64,000 bases of DNA from Micromonospora coxensis (GTDB lineage: Bacteria; Actinomycetota; Actinomycetes; Mycobacteriales; Micromonosporaceae), in the NCBI RefSeq assembly GCF_900090295.1, contig NZ_LT607753.1:3100001-3164000 (forward strand), read 5' to 3'. Position numbers and translations under genes: made by a program. The first letter of the stretch is position 1. Each line of letters opens with the position of its first letter. Positions 1 through 8,074 of the stretch are shown one piece after another. The notes beneath the pieces are model-generated. The model was not told the origin of the DNA, searched no databases, and saw only the letters and a program-made list of their open reading frames with translations.

Positions 1-83
1 GGATGGCCCGCGAACGGCGTGTGGCGCGCCGCGTCGGCTGCCGGACGCTCGTTCGGCAGTGACCTGCCCCGGCTGCCCGATCC

Positions 84-1055
84 TCACACCCAACGGCGGT
101 CGGCCGCCCGTACACCGGCCTGGAACCGACTCGTGGCGCCGAGTCGCTCGGTCAGGGACGTCATCATGCGCTGCACGCTTCGGAGGGAGACTGCCAGCTT
201 GCGGGCCGCGGACTCGTCGGTGTGTCCGGCCGAGAGCAGCCGCAGCAGTTCGCGTTCCTGCGGGGTGAGCCCATGCTCGTCGGCCGCCGCCTGTTCACCG
301 AACGGCGTCGCACTCAGCCACACCTGCTCGAAGAGCGCGACCAGGCCGGCGACGACCCCGGGGCTGCGCAGCTCCAACGCTCCCTGCCGCGGGTTGCCCG
401 GATCGAGGGGGACGAGTGCGGTCGCCCCGTCCACGATGACCATCCGCATCGGCAGGGTCGGTGTGGTGCGGGACTGGCCGCCCAGTCTCGCCATCCACCG
501 CGCGTGTGCCAACGTGCCGGGATCGTTGCGCAAGCTCTCCTGGTACACGTTCCTGATGCGCACGCCGCGCTGCAACGCCTGCTGGTTGAGCGGTGCCTCC
601 GCCTCCATCGTGTCCGGGCTCTGCGCGGCACCCGTGGTGAACGACAGGCATTCGGTGCGGGCGGCGTGGGCGAGCTCGACGAGCCGGTCCCGGACGCTGT
701 CGACCCCGTCGAGCACGCGACCTTCCGTCACCTGGTGGGACTCGTCGTGGGCGGTCGCGATGGCGGCGATGGCGGCCCGGGTCTCCTCCACCTGCCGTTG
801 CCGGACCGCGACCTCCGCCTCCACCCTGGCCAGGAGTGCCGTCAACCCGGCCTGCGGTCGTACCGCCCGGGCCTGGTCGCCCTGCGGAGCGAGCCGGACG
901 AGCGCGAGGTCGGCCAGCACGTCAAGGGCTTCGCTGACCTGTTCCCGGGGGACACCCAGGTGCTCGGCCAGGCCGGCGACGTTCAGGTCGGGACGTTGCA
1001 GCATGGCTCGGTAGATCATTTCGTGCTGCGTGGACAACCCCAGCAGATCGAACAC
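84..1055 (-). CDS. TrmB-like/LuxR-type transcriptional regulator
   Basis: This is a two-domain DNA-binding regulator of about 323 residues. The N-terminus (residues 1-60, beginning VFDLLGLSTQHEMIYRAML) resembles a TrmB winged helix. A charged helical linker follows, then a middle domain like the sensor half of TrmB/phospholipase-D-like proteins. The C-terminal 65 residues (from GLTPQERELLRLLSAG to SLRSVQRMM) form a LuxR/GerE helix-turn-helix. I chose the GTG at 1053-1055 because a GGGGGAGGG ribosome-binding site precedes it and family members usually begin there; an upstream TTG at 1079 is less likely. It is divergent from the small peptide gene at 1281, its probable target. The signal it senses is unknown. 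Confidence 0.85.
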   Translation of the reverse strand: MFDLLGLSTQHEMIYRAMLQRPDLNVAGLAEHLGVPREQVSEALDVLADLALVRLAPQGDQARAVRPQAGLTALLARVEAEVAVRQRQVEETRAAIAAIATAHDESHQVTEGRVLDGVDSVRDRLVELAHAARTECLSFTTGAAQSPDTMEAEAPLNQQALQRGVRIRNVYQESLRNDPGTLAHARWMARLGGQSRTTPTLPMRMVIVDGATALVPLDPGNPRQGALELRSPGVVAGLVALFEQVWLSATPFGEQAAADEHGLTPQERELLRLLSAGHTDESAARKLAVSLRSVQRMMTSLTERLGATSRFQAGVRAADRRWV

Positions 1056-1127
1056 AGTCCCTCCCCCGAGTAGGACCAACGCTTCGTATTCTGCCGCTCA
1101 CCGATCCCTCTCGTGGCCCCGTCGGCG

Positions 1128-1162
1128 CCTGGCGTGGTTACGCCGGGCGGGCTCACGCCAGG
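1128..1162. promoter_or_regulatory. inverted repeat in the divergent regulator/peptide promoter region
   Basis: CCTGGCGTG (1128-1136) and CACGCCAGG (1154-1162) are perfect 9-bp inverted arms separated by 17 bp. A smaller hairpin, GGCGT-GGTT-ACGCC, is nested at its left end. It lies about 73 bp from the regulator start and 118 bp from the peptide start. An operator for the LuxR-type regulator is the simplest reading, but this is inferred from position and symmetry only. Confidence 0.35.
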
Positions 1163-1280
1163 TGGGAGCCGGTGACAAGGCCGACCGGGCCCGCGATGCT
1201 TTCTCCAGCGGGGCAACGGACACGGACTCCGCAATCCACACACCAACGGCACGAACATCACCACGGGGGAAAAGATCGAA

Positions 1281-1478
1281 ATGTGGGCATTTATCGACAG
1301 CAACCGCCTGGCCGTCCTCGCTCTCGGGCTCGCGATCGCCCTGACTGCCGGACAGGGCGCACCGATGACCCTCGCCGATGGATTCGGCTGGGGCAGCTCC
1401 ACCTCGAACGGGCCGGCGACCCAGGTCGTGGCCGACGGATTCGGCTGGGGGGCAGCGACTCCGGCCGGGCGGTCCTGA
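1281..1478 (+). CDS. small secreted peptide with duplicated ADGFGWG motif
   Basis: This 65-residue protein has an N-terminal hydrophobic stretch (about residues 9-24, AVLALGLAIALTAGQGA) that looks like a signal peptide or membrane anchor. Two copies of ADGFGWG follow, near residues 33 and 51, in the contexts LADGFGWGSS and VADGFGWGAA. The start ATG is preceded by GGGGGAAAAG. The stop TGA overlaps the ATG of the next gene (TGATG), so the two are probably translationally coupled. There is no cysteine lipobox, and no RiPP-modifying enzyme is visible nearby. The duplicated motif after an export signal suggests a processed extracellular peptide such as a signal. I do not recognise a named family, and the function is unknown. 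Confidence 0.6.
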   Translation: MWAFIDSNRLAVLALGLAIALTAGQGAPMTLADGFGWGSSTSNGPATQVVADGFGWGAATPAGRS

Positions 1479-1738
1479 TGATCGCCGCGCACATCCGCAT
1501 CGCCTCCCTCACCTCCACCTGCGGCCTGGACGAGTCGGAACTACGAGATCTCATCCACGCCCAGGCGACCCCGGCAGCCGCGGTGGAGCACATCCGGATC
1601 CGCGCCGGCCCGCACGGCGTCGACATCCTGGCGTTCCTCGACAGCGACGACCCGAAGGAGGCCGCCGAAGCCCTGCACCACCTCGTCGACAAGGCGATCG
1701 CCAGCACTCCGCTGCTGCGGACGTGGCGGATCATCTGA
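1478..1738 (+). CDS. 86-aa protein coupled to the DGFGWG peptide gene
   Basis: This 86-residue protein begins MIAAHIRIASLTSTCGLDE and ends LLRTWRII. Its ATG overlaps the TGA of the peptide gene by one base, which is strong evidence of co-translation. GC-rich third codon positions support it as real coding sequence. The alternation of short hydrophobic strands (HIRIRAGPHGVDILAFL) with helices (DPKEAAEALHHLVDKAIA) suggests a small alpha/beta, possibly ferredoxin-like, fold. It has no signal peptide or membrane segment, so it should be cytoplasmic. It could be a partner, chaperone or immunity-type protein for the peptide. I do not recognise the family. Confidence 0.65.
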   Translation: MIAAHIRIASLTSTCGLDESELRDLIHAQATPAAAVEHIRIRAGPHGVDILAFLDSDDPKEAAEALHHLVDKAIASTPLLRTWRII

Positions 1739-1836
1739 CCCAATTCAACGATGAACCTCAATGGCTGATCGGGCCCCGCCGCAGGCGGCCCGGCGGCCGG
1801 CCGAACCTGCCCGACAAGCAACCCGAAAGGAACACC

Positions 1837-3249
1837 ATGAAGAGCACTGCGATCCGGCGCCTGACCAGCCTGGCGCTCGGGGCGGCCCTCGCCGCCGGCG
1901 TCGGCCTCACCGGTGGCGTCGCCACCGTGGTCACGAGCGCCCCGGAGGCGGCCTTCGCCGCATCCACCGTGGGTGGGCAGATAACCCCGACGGAAGTGCT
2001 CAGCCGCGCCAAATTCTGGTACGACAACCGCGGCAGCATCCCGTACAACCAGGGGGGTTACTACCCCGACCAGAACGGCAGGAACTACCGCACCGACTGC
2101 TCCGGGTTCGTCTCGATGGCCTGGCACCTCTCGACGTCGAAGACCACCCACAACATGTACACGGTGTCGAAGCAGATCAGTAAGAACGACCTCCAGCCGG
2201 GCGACGTGCTGAACATCGCCAGCCGACACGTCATCCTCTTCAAGCGCTGGATCGACAAGTCGACGGGCACCTTCGAGTACTACGCCTTCGGCTCGACGCC
2301 GGTGAAGATGGCGACGGAGACCCTCACCGGAGGCTCCGACGGACGCATCGACTCACACCTGGCCAGCGACTACGTCGCCCGCCGGTACAACAACATCAGC
2401 ACCAGCGGCGAGGCCCCCGTGAAGGACCCCGGCGTCGCCGACGTCACCGGCGACGGGTACCACGACCTGGTGGCCCGCAAGACCGACGGCACCCTCTGGC
2501 TCTACTCGAACAACATCGAGCGTGACAACGGCGTCCCCTACAGCGGCGCCTCCTCCCGCCAGATCGGCAGCGGCTGGAGCGGTTCCGACCGGATCGTCAA
2601 CGCGGACGTCACCGGTGACGGCTTCACCGACGTGCTGCTGGTCAAGTCCGACGGGACGATGATCCTGTACTCGAACAACATCGTCCGGGACGACGGCGCC
2701 CCCTACAGCAGCTCCGCCTCCCGGCAGGTCGGCAGCGGGTGGAACAACTTCGACCGGATCGTCGGAGCGGACGTCACCGGCGACGGCTTCACCGACCTGG
2801 TCGCCCGCAAGACCGACGGCACCCTCTGGCTGTACCCGAACAACATCGTCCGCGACAACGGCATCCCCTACAGCAGCCCGGCCGCCCGCCAGATCGGCAG
2901 CGGCTGGAACGGCTTCGACACCCTGGTCGGGGCCGACGTCACCGGCGACGGCTTCACCGACCTGGTCGCCCGCAAGACCGACGGCACCCTCTGGATGTAC
3001 GCCAACAACATCGTCCGCGACAACGGCGTCCCGTACTCGGCCGCCCAGCAGATCGGCAGCGGCTGGAACGGCTTCGACACCCTGGTCGGCGCCGACGTCA
3101 CCGGCGACGGCTTCACCGACCTGGTCGCCCGCAAGACCGACGGCACCCTCTGGATGTACGCCAACAACATCGTCCGCGACAACGGCGTCCCGTACTCGGC
3201 CGCCCAGCAGATCGGCAGCGGCTGGAACGGCTTCAACAGCATCATCTAG
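1837..3249 (+). CDS. secreted C40-peptidase-like protein with FG-GAP/VCBS-type repeats
   Basis: This 470-residue exported protein has a Sec signal peptide (residues 1 to about 42, ending AAFAAS). An NlpC/P60-like amidase domain follows, with a candidate catalytic Cys in TDCSGFVSMAWHL and His in ASRHVILFKRW. The second half is five repeats of about 53-56 residues built on ADVTGDGFTDLVARKTDGTLW, the calcium-binding FG-GAP/VCBS beta-propeller motif. GAAAGGA precedes the ATG. The family suggests a cell-wall hydrolase with a substrate- or wall-binding propeller; the substrate is not evident. The last two repeats are almost identical in DNA. A strong terminator hairpin follows. Confidence 0.85.
   Translation: MKSTAIRRLTSLALGAALAAGVGLTGGVATVVTSAPEAAFAASTVGGQITPTEVLSRAKFWYDNRGSIPYNQGGYYPDQNGRNYRTDCSGFVSMAWHLSTSKTTHNMYTVSKQISKNDLQPGDVLNIASRHVILFKRWIDKSTGTFEYYAFGSTPVKMATETLTGGSDGRIDSHLASDYVARRYNNISTSGEAPVKDPGVADVTGDGYHDLVARKTDGTLWLYSNNIERDNGVPYSGASSRQIGSGWSGSDRIVNADVTGDGFTDVLLVKSDGTMILYSNNIVRDDGAPYSSSASRQVGSGWNNFDRIVGADVTGDGFTDLVARKTDGTLWLYPNNIVRDNGIPYSSPAARQIGSGWNGFDTLVGADVTGDGFTDLVARKTDGTLWMYANNIVRDNGVPYSAAQQIGSGWNGFDTLVGADVTGDGFTDLVARKTDGTLWMYANNIVRDNGVPYSAAQQIGSGWNGFNSII
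2420..3246 (+). repeat. in-gene tandem repeat encoding FG-GAP units
   Basis: There are five tandem units. The first ones are about 168 bp and the last two are 159 bp. Bases 2932-3075 are identical to 3091-3234 (144 bp), which indicates recent duplication or gene conversion. Each unit encodes one DVTGDGFTD propeller blade of the secreted protein. Confidence 0.85.
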
Positions 3250-3260
3250 CAGTTGGACTG

Positions 3261-3292
3261 ACGGTGCGCCCGGCTTCGGCCGGGCGCACCGT
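3261..3292 (+). terminator. intrinsic terminator after the C40/FG-GAP gene
   Basis: A near-perfect 14-bp stem with a TTCG tetraloop starts 11 nt after the stop codon (arm CGGTGCGCCCGGC, loop TTCG, then the complementary arm). There is no long U tract, as is usual in GC-rich actinomycetes. Confidence 0.8.
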
Positions 3293-3426
3293 GCTGTCCA
3301 CACCCACGGTTTGTGACAACGGTCACATCTGTCACGCCACCCGGTGGGCCGTCGACATACCGGTGACGGGACCACGGCGACGCGACGCGACGACGCCGGC
3401 AGCCCGACAGGGAGAGGACGGATCGA

Positions 3427-3891
3427 ATGACCACCGAACCGCGCATGCAGAACCCCGCCGCCGTGCTGCCGGACATCGCCGGGGCGGTCAACCTGCTCTA
3501 CAAGGCCGCCCACTCGGCCGGCGTGCCGGGCACCACCCTGGAGCTGGTGCACCTGCGGGCCAGCCAGATCAACGGGTGCAGCGCCTGCGTCGACTCCGGG
3601 GCCCGCGCCGCCCGCAAGGCCGGCGAGACCGAGGAGCGACTGCTCGCGCTGGCCGCCTGGCGGGAGACGCCGTACTTCACCGAGGCGGAGCGCGCGGCGC
3701 TCGCGCTCGCCGAGGCGGCCACCCGGCTCGCCGACCGGGCCGACGCCGTGCCGGACCCCATCTGGGCCGAGGCGGCCCGGCACTTCGAGGAGAAGGAACT
3801 GGCCGCCCTCGTCCTCTGGGTGGCGACCACCAACTTCTTCAACCGGCTCAACGCCACCACCCGCCAGCAAGCCCCGCAGAACTGGGGCTGA
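3427..3891 (+). CDS. carboxymuconolactone decarboxylase/AhpD-like protein
   Basis: This 154-residue cytoplasmic protein belongs to the AhpD/CMD family. It carries the redox CxxC pair in INGCSACVDSGAR (Cys51 and Cys54). The AhpD-type arrangement LVHLRASQING-C-x2-C indicates a peroxidase-like or alkylhydroperoxide-reductase-associated role rather than true lactone decarboxylation. GAGAGGACGG precedes the ATG. It stands alone between the secreted protein and a convergent surface-protein gene, with a shared terminator downstream. The physiological partner is not evident. Confidence 0.85.
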   Translation: MTTEPRMQNPAAVLPDIAGAVNLLYKAAHSAGVPGTTLELVHLRASQINGCSACVDSGARAARKAGETEERLLALAAWRETPYFTEAERAALALAEAATRLADRADAVPDPIWAEAARHFEEKELAALVLWVATTNFFNRLNATTRQQAPQNWG

Positions 3892-3924
3892 GGACCAGGG
3901 GTCCGGCGACGGGGCCGCAACGTG

Positions 3925-3960
3925 CAGCGCCCCCGGCCACACGGGGGGCCGGGGGCGCTG
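3925..3960. terminator. bidirectional terminator between convergent genes
   Basis: A 14-bp perfect stem (CAGCGCCCCCGGCC paired with GGCCGGGGGCGCTG) with an 8-nt loop lies between the AhpD-like gene and the convergent LPXTG-protein gene. It probably serves both. Confidence 0.8.
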
Positions 3961-3972
3961 CCGGAGCAGTCG

Positions 3973-4851
3973 TCAGGCGACGAACCGGGTCCGCCGCCGG
4001 CGGGCGACGAGGTAGCCGCCGCCACCGAGGAGCAGCAGCACGGCACCGACACCGGCCAGGGTGGCGGTGCCCGCGCCGGTCACCGGCAGCCCGCCGCCCT
4101 CGCCACCGTCCTCCCCGCCGGGGACGGACGGGTCCGCGCCGGGGGTCGTGGTGGCGGGGGCCGACGGCGAGCCGGTGGGCCCGGCCGTGGGCGAGGCGGT
4201 CGGGGACCCGGTCGGCGTGGGCGACGGCGGGGTGGTCAGCCCGACGTAGGCGAAGTTGATCGGGCGGGGGGTCTCCGGCAGCGGCAGCGAGCGGGACTCC
4301 AACCGGAGGGTGCCGTCCGTGCCGCGCTGGACCTCGGTGCCGGGAAGCGCGTCCGCCTGCGCCAGCGCCTCGACACCACCCCGGCCATCGGCCCACTCCT
4401 TGCTGGCCCAGCGGAAGACGACCGCCGGCAGCTTGTCGGCTCGGGCGTTCGGCGCGGTCTTGACGATCGACGCGGTCAACGCCAGCGTGGCGTCGGCCTC
4501 CAGCACGTCGCTGAACTCGCACCAGGCGGCGTCCTGGTTGGTCCACGTCGAGTACCAGCAGTTGTCGTACCGCCGGATCAGGTCGAGGTCGTCGAAGACC
4601 CGGACCTGCACGACGACACCCTCGACCGGCTCGTCGCCGACGTTCGTCACGCCCAGCACGACGGGCGCGACCTCGTCCGGGCCGACGAGGTACTTCTTGT
4701 TCCGGCCGGTGTCCGGGTCCTGCTCGGTGACGGCGGCGAGCTTCGCCGTCTCCGGCTCGGGCGCGGCCACGGCGGCGGCCGGCGCGGCGACGACCCCGGC
4801 GCCGAGGAGCGCGGCGCCCAGGGCGAGCCGGGCGTACAGGTGCAGAGTCAT
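3973..4851 (-). CDS. LPXTG-anchored surface protein
   Basis: This 292-residue exported protein has a signal peptide (MTLHLYARLALGAALLGAG, ending near AAAVAAPEP). A beta-rich ectodomain follows (about residues 35-215), then a Thr/Pro/Ser-rich stalk (PTPTGSPTASPTAGPTGSPS). It ends in a sorting signal: LPVTG, a hydrophobic segment and an RRRRTR tail. It should be attached to the cell wall by sortase. I started it at the ATG at 4849-4851, which is preceded by a GGGGGA site; an upstream in-frame start would put a polar tail before the signal peptide. The ectodomain is not recognised, so its role is unknown. Confidence 0.85.
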   Translation of the reverse strand: MTLHLYARLALGAALLGAGVVAAPAAAVAAPEPETAKLAAVTEQDPDTGRNKKYLVGPDEVAPVVLGVTNVGDEPVEGVVVQVRVFDDLDLIRRYDNCWYSTWTNQDAAWCEFSDVLEADATLALTASIVKTAPNARADKLPAVVFRWASKEWADGRGGVEALAQADALPGTEVQRGTDGTLRLESRSLPLPETPRPINFAYVGLTTPPSPTPTGSPTASPTAGPTGSPSAPATTTPGADPSVPGGEDGGEGGGLPVTGAGTATLAGVGAVLLLLGGGGYLVARRRRTRFVA

Positions 4852-5042
4852 GTGGTGGTCCCCCGTGGTAGATGGCCACGACACGATACAGATCGACACC
4901 GCCGGCGCGGGACCCGCCGGACACAGTGGGCGGAGCAGGAGGAAACCGTCGAAGGCGGGCGGATGTCCGGGACGGGCCGACGGCCTCGACGTCTCTGCTG
5001 ACGGGCATCACCGAGGTGCCCGCAGAGACGACAGGACGAGTC

Positions 5043-5444
5043 ATGTCACGACCGACCGCGCTCCCCGAGCGCCACCGAGCCGCCGCGATCACCGCCTGGG
5101 TGCTGCAGATCCTGCTCGGCTTCGCCATCGCCGGGGGTGGGCTGCTCAAGCTCACCGGCGACCCGACCATGGTCGAGATGTTCGACGACATCGGCGCCGG
5201 CCAGTGGCTGCGCTTCGTGGTCGGGGCGCTCGAGGTGGCGGGCGGGGTGGGCCTGCTGGTCCCCCGCCTCCGCGCGCTGGCCGCACTCGGCCTGCTGCTG
5301 TTGCTCATCGGCGCGGCCGTCGTCAACGTGACCGTGCTCCACACCGGGCCGCTCGGCGCTCTCGCCTTCGCCGCCGTGGCGCTGGCCGTCCTGCTCCTGC
5401 GCCGGCACGAGCTACGGGGGAAACTCGGCCCAGCCACGTCCTGA
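5043..5444 (+). CDS. DoxX-like membrane protein
   Basis: This 133-residue integral membrane protein has four hydrophobic segments (ITAWVLQILLGFAIAGGGLL, WLRFVVGALEVAGGVGLLV, ALGLLLLLIGAAVVNVTVL, ALAFAAVALAVLLL). The DoxX-type layout, with the GGGLLKLTG turn after helix 1, is visible. The DoxX family includes subunits of thiosulfate:quinone oxidoreductase and redox-stress membrane complexes, but small DoxX-like proteins such as this one have no assigned role. ACAGGACGAG precedes the ATG. Confidence 0.85.
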   Translation: MSRPTALPERHRAAAITAWVLQILLGFAIAGGGLLKLTGDPTMVEMFDDIGAGQWLRFVVGALEVAGGVGLLVPRLRALAALGLLLLLIGAAVVNVTVLHTGPLGALAFAAVALAVLLLRRHELRGKLGPATS

Positions 5445-5731
5445 GACCGCAGACCGGCAGCGAGGCTTCCCTTGGACCAAGGCCGACGGGAAGCGGGGTC
5501 GACGGGGCGCACCGGACGTCCATGGAGTCCGTCGGCGGAGCCGAATCCTGAACGTCGGCGAGCTCAGCCCCGGCGGCCCCTTGGCGGCCGGGTCACCTCT
5601 GTGTCTCTGACCTGCTCAACTGGTTCGACTGCGGCGGACAACCCCGAGACTGGTCCGTGCGGAGGTGACGGGGTCCGAGCTCTCTCCGTGAGAGAATGGG
5701 GGCCGCTGCGAGCTGGAGGAGGTGAGCTGCG
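5445..5731. other. 287-bp intergenic stretch with no recognised element
   Basis: I see no credible gene, strong hairpin or repeat between the DoxX-like gene and the antitoxin gene. The distal end holds the antitoxin ribosome-binding site GGAGGAGGT near 5715. Confidence 0.5.
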
Positions 5732-5929
5732 ATGTCGAGCAACGCCGAGAGTATGCCCGAGTGGCCGACCGCAGGACACGTACCGGCGGCGGAGCTGGCC
5801 CGTCGTCAGGGTGTCCGTCCGGTCATCTCCGTCGACGACCTCGCACGGCCGGATCTGTTCGAGTCCGACGACGAGCTGGACGACTTCCTCGCCGACCTGT
5901 ACGCCTCCCGGCGGGCCGGCGCCGCGTGA
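5732..5929 (+). CDS. VapB-like antitoxin
   Basis: This 65-residue acidic protein ends DDELDDFLADLYASRRAGAA, a helical toxin-binding tail typical of antitoxins paired with PIN toxins. The middle ISVDDLARPDLFESDDE matches the short non-DNA-binding antitoxin type common in actinomycetes. The ATG follows a strong GGAGGAGGT. The TGA stop overlaps the GTG of the downstream PIN toxin frame, the classic coupled antitoxin-toxin arrangement. Because the toxin is frameshifted, this may now be an orphan antitoxin. Confidence 0.75.
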   Translation: MSSNAESMPEWPTAGHVPAAELARRQGVRPVISVDDLARPDLFESDDELDDFLADLYASRRAGAA

Positions 5930-6329
5930 GCCTGGTGGTCCTGGACACCGATGTCGCGTCGGCCATATGCGCGGTCGGCTAGCCGACCGGCTCCGCGCCC
6001 GACTGACCGATAGGACCTTGTGCATCACCTTCGTCACACTCGGGGAACTGACCAAGTGGACCGCACTGCGGAGCTGGGGGCCACGCAAGCTGGCTGACCT
6101 CGCGCAATGGCGGTCAGGTGTCGTGCTGCTGCCCTTCGACGAGGCGGTGGCGACAACCTGGGGTCAGCTCCAGGCGCGGGCACAACATCGGGGGCGTCCC
6201 CGGCCGACCAACGACTCGTGGATCGCGGCCTGCTGCCTGGTCGACCGGCTGCCGCTGGCGACCTTCAACGGCAAGGATTACGCCGACTTCGCCGAGTACG
6301 ACGGTCTCCGGCTCTTCGACGTCTCCTAG
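5926..6329 (+). pseudogene. VapC-type PIN-domain toxin, frameshifted
   Basis: The GTG at 5926 opens a PIN domain reading VSLVVLDTDVASAI, which supplies the first catalytic Asp. That frame hits TAG at 5980-5982. The rest of the domain continues in another frame from about 5967: RGRLADRLRARLTDRTLCITFVTLGELTKW, then the conserved TNDSWIAACCLVDRLPLAT and a normal C-terminus ending LRLFDVS. A single lost base near 5964-5967 (expected GCCATCATGCGC or similar) would restore one protein of about 135 residues. An internal ATG at 5967 could give a truncated product without the first catalytic Asp, so activity is doubtful. A sequencing error is the main alternative. Confidence 0.75.
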
Positions 6330-6485
6330 CTTTCCTGAATGGGGCACTCCGATGGAGCCCACCAACCTCAGCCACTCTTCCTTCGGCTAGGGGAGGCTGC
6401 GGTCTTGCAGACGGGCTGTCGTGACCCGCGCTGCTGTCGTCCGCGCGACGCGGGGCAGCGCCCGTCGCGGAACGCCTGATGGAAT

Positions 6486-6562
6486 TGGAGCCCCCGGCCG
6501 GGATCGAACCGGCGACATCTCGCTTACAAGGCGAGTGCTCTGGCCAGCTGAGCTACAGGGGC
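6486..6562 (-). tRNA. tRNA-Thr (anticodon UGU)
   Basis: Read on the minus strand this is a 77-nt cloverleaf with acceptor GCCCCTG/CGGGGGC, D-arm GCTCAGCTGGCCAGAGC, anticodon stem-loop CTCGC-CTTGTAA-GCGAG with TGT as anticodon, T-arm CCGGTTCGATCCCGG and an encoded CCA end. It reads the ACA codon. It stands alone, with no adjoining tRNA. Confidence 0.95.
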
Positions 6563-6917
6563 GCGTGTGACGACGTCAGCATAGCGACTGACGTCCGGAA
6601 TTCCCGCTCGGCAGGGGTCCCGAGCACGGAAAACGTCAATTTCCCGACCGGCGGGCGCTCACCTCGGCCGGCAGCCGTGGGGATTGATGCCTCGCCGTGC
6701 CCGACTGCCCGGAATGTGTATGCCGCCCGTCCCATCCGTTGTCTCTCGTCTTGGCACGGTGCGGAAACCCGTTTACCGTGCAGTGACACGTGCGACACCC
6801 CGCCCGGCTCCGGCCGCCCACGGGGCGGCGTCCGTGGGCCGGCGCCGACGCGGCGCCGGTTGCTCCTTCACTCGGATCGTCCGGCACGTTCCTGCCGGTG
6901 AAAGGAAGCGCACCACC
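6563..6917 (+). promoter_or_regulatory. promoter region of the MsiK-type ATPase gene
   Basis: No gene is evident in this 355-bp stretch. The best sigma-70-like pair is TTGGCA (6751-6756), 17 bp, then TACCGT (6774-6779), about 138 bp upstream of the ATG. GAAAGGAAG just before the start is the ribosome-binding site. I saw no clear sugar-regulator operator. Confidence 0.35.
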
Positions 6918-8009
<1,092 letters not shown>

Positions 8010-8021
8010 CGTACGTACGGT

Positions 8022-8056
8022 GAAGGGGCGGTCCGCTTCGGCGGACCGCCCCTTTC
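8022..8056 (+). terminator. terminator after the MsiK-type gene
   Basis: A 14-bp perfect stem (AAGGGGCGGTCCGC, loop TTCG, complementary arm ending CCCCTTTC) starts 13 nt after the stop. It also lies between convergent genes and could terminate rlmB transcription. Confidence 0.85.
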
Positions 8057-8074
8057 GTGTGTGTGCCGGTCGGG

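Noticed and set aside
1739..1836. c-di-AMP (ydaO-type) riboswitch before the C40-type gene
   Set aside because: Such riboswitches precede some actinobacterial wall hydrolases, but this gap is only 98 bp and lacks the conserved ydaO core. Only a small GCCGC-AG-GCGGC hairpin is visible.
2420..3246. Regular repeats considered as a CRISPR array
   Set aside because: The repeats are 159-168 bp, coding and in frame, with no spacers. They encode propeller blades. No CRISPR array was seen in the window.
6486..6562. tRNA-Thr as an integration site for an island
   Set aside because: I saw no duplicated tRNA 3' end or integrase gene near it. The adjacent decayed toxin alone is not enough.
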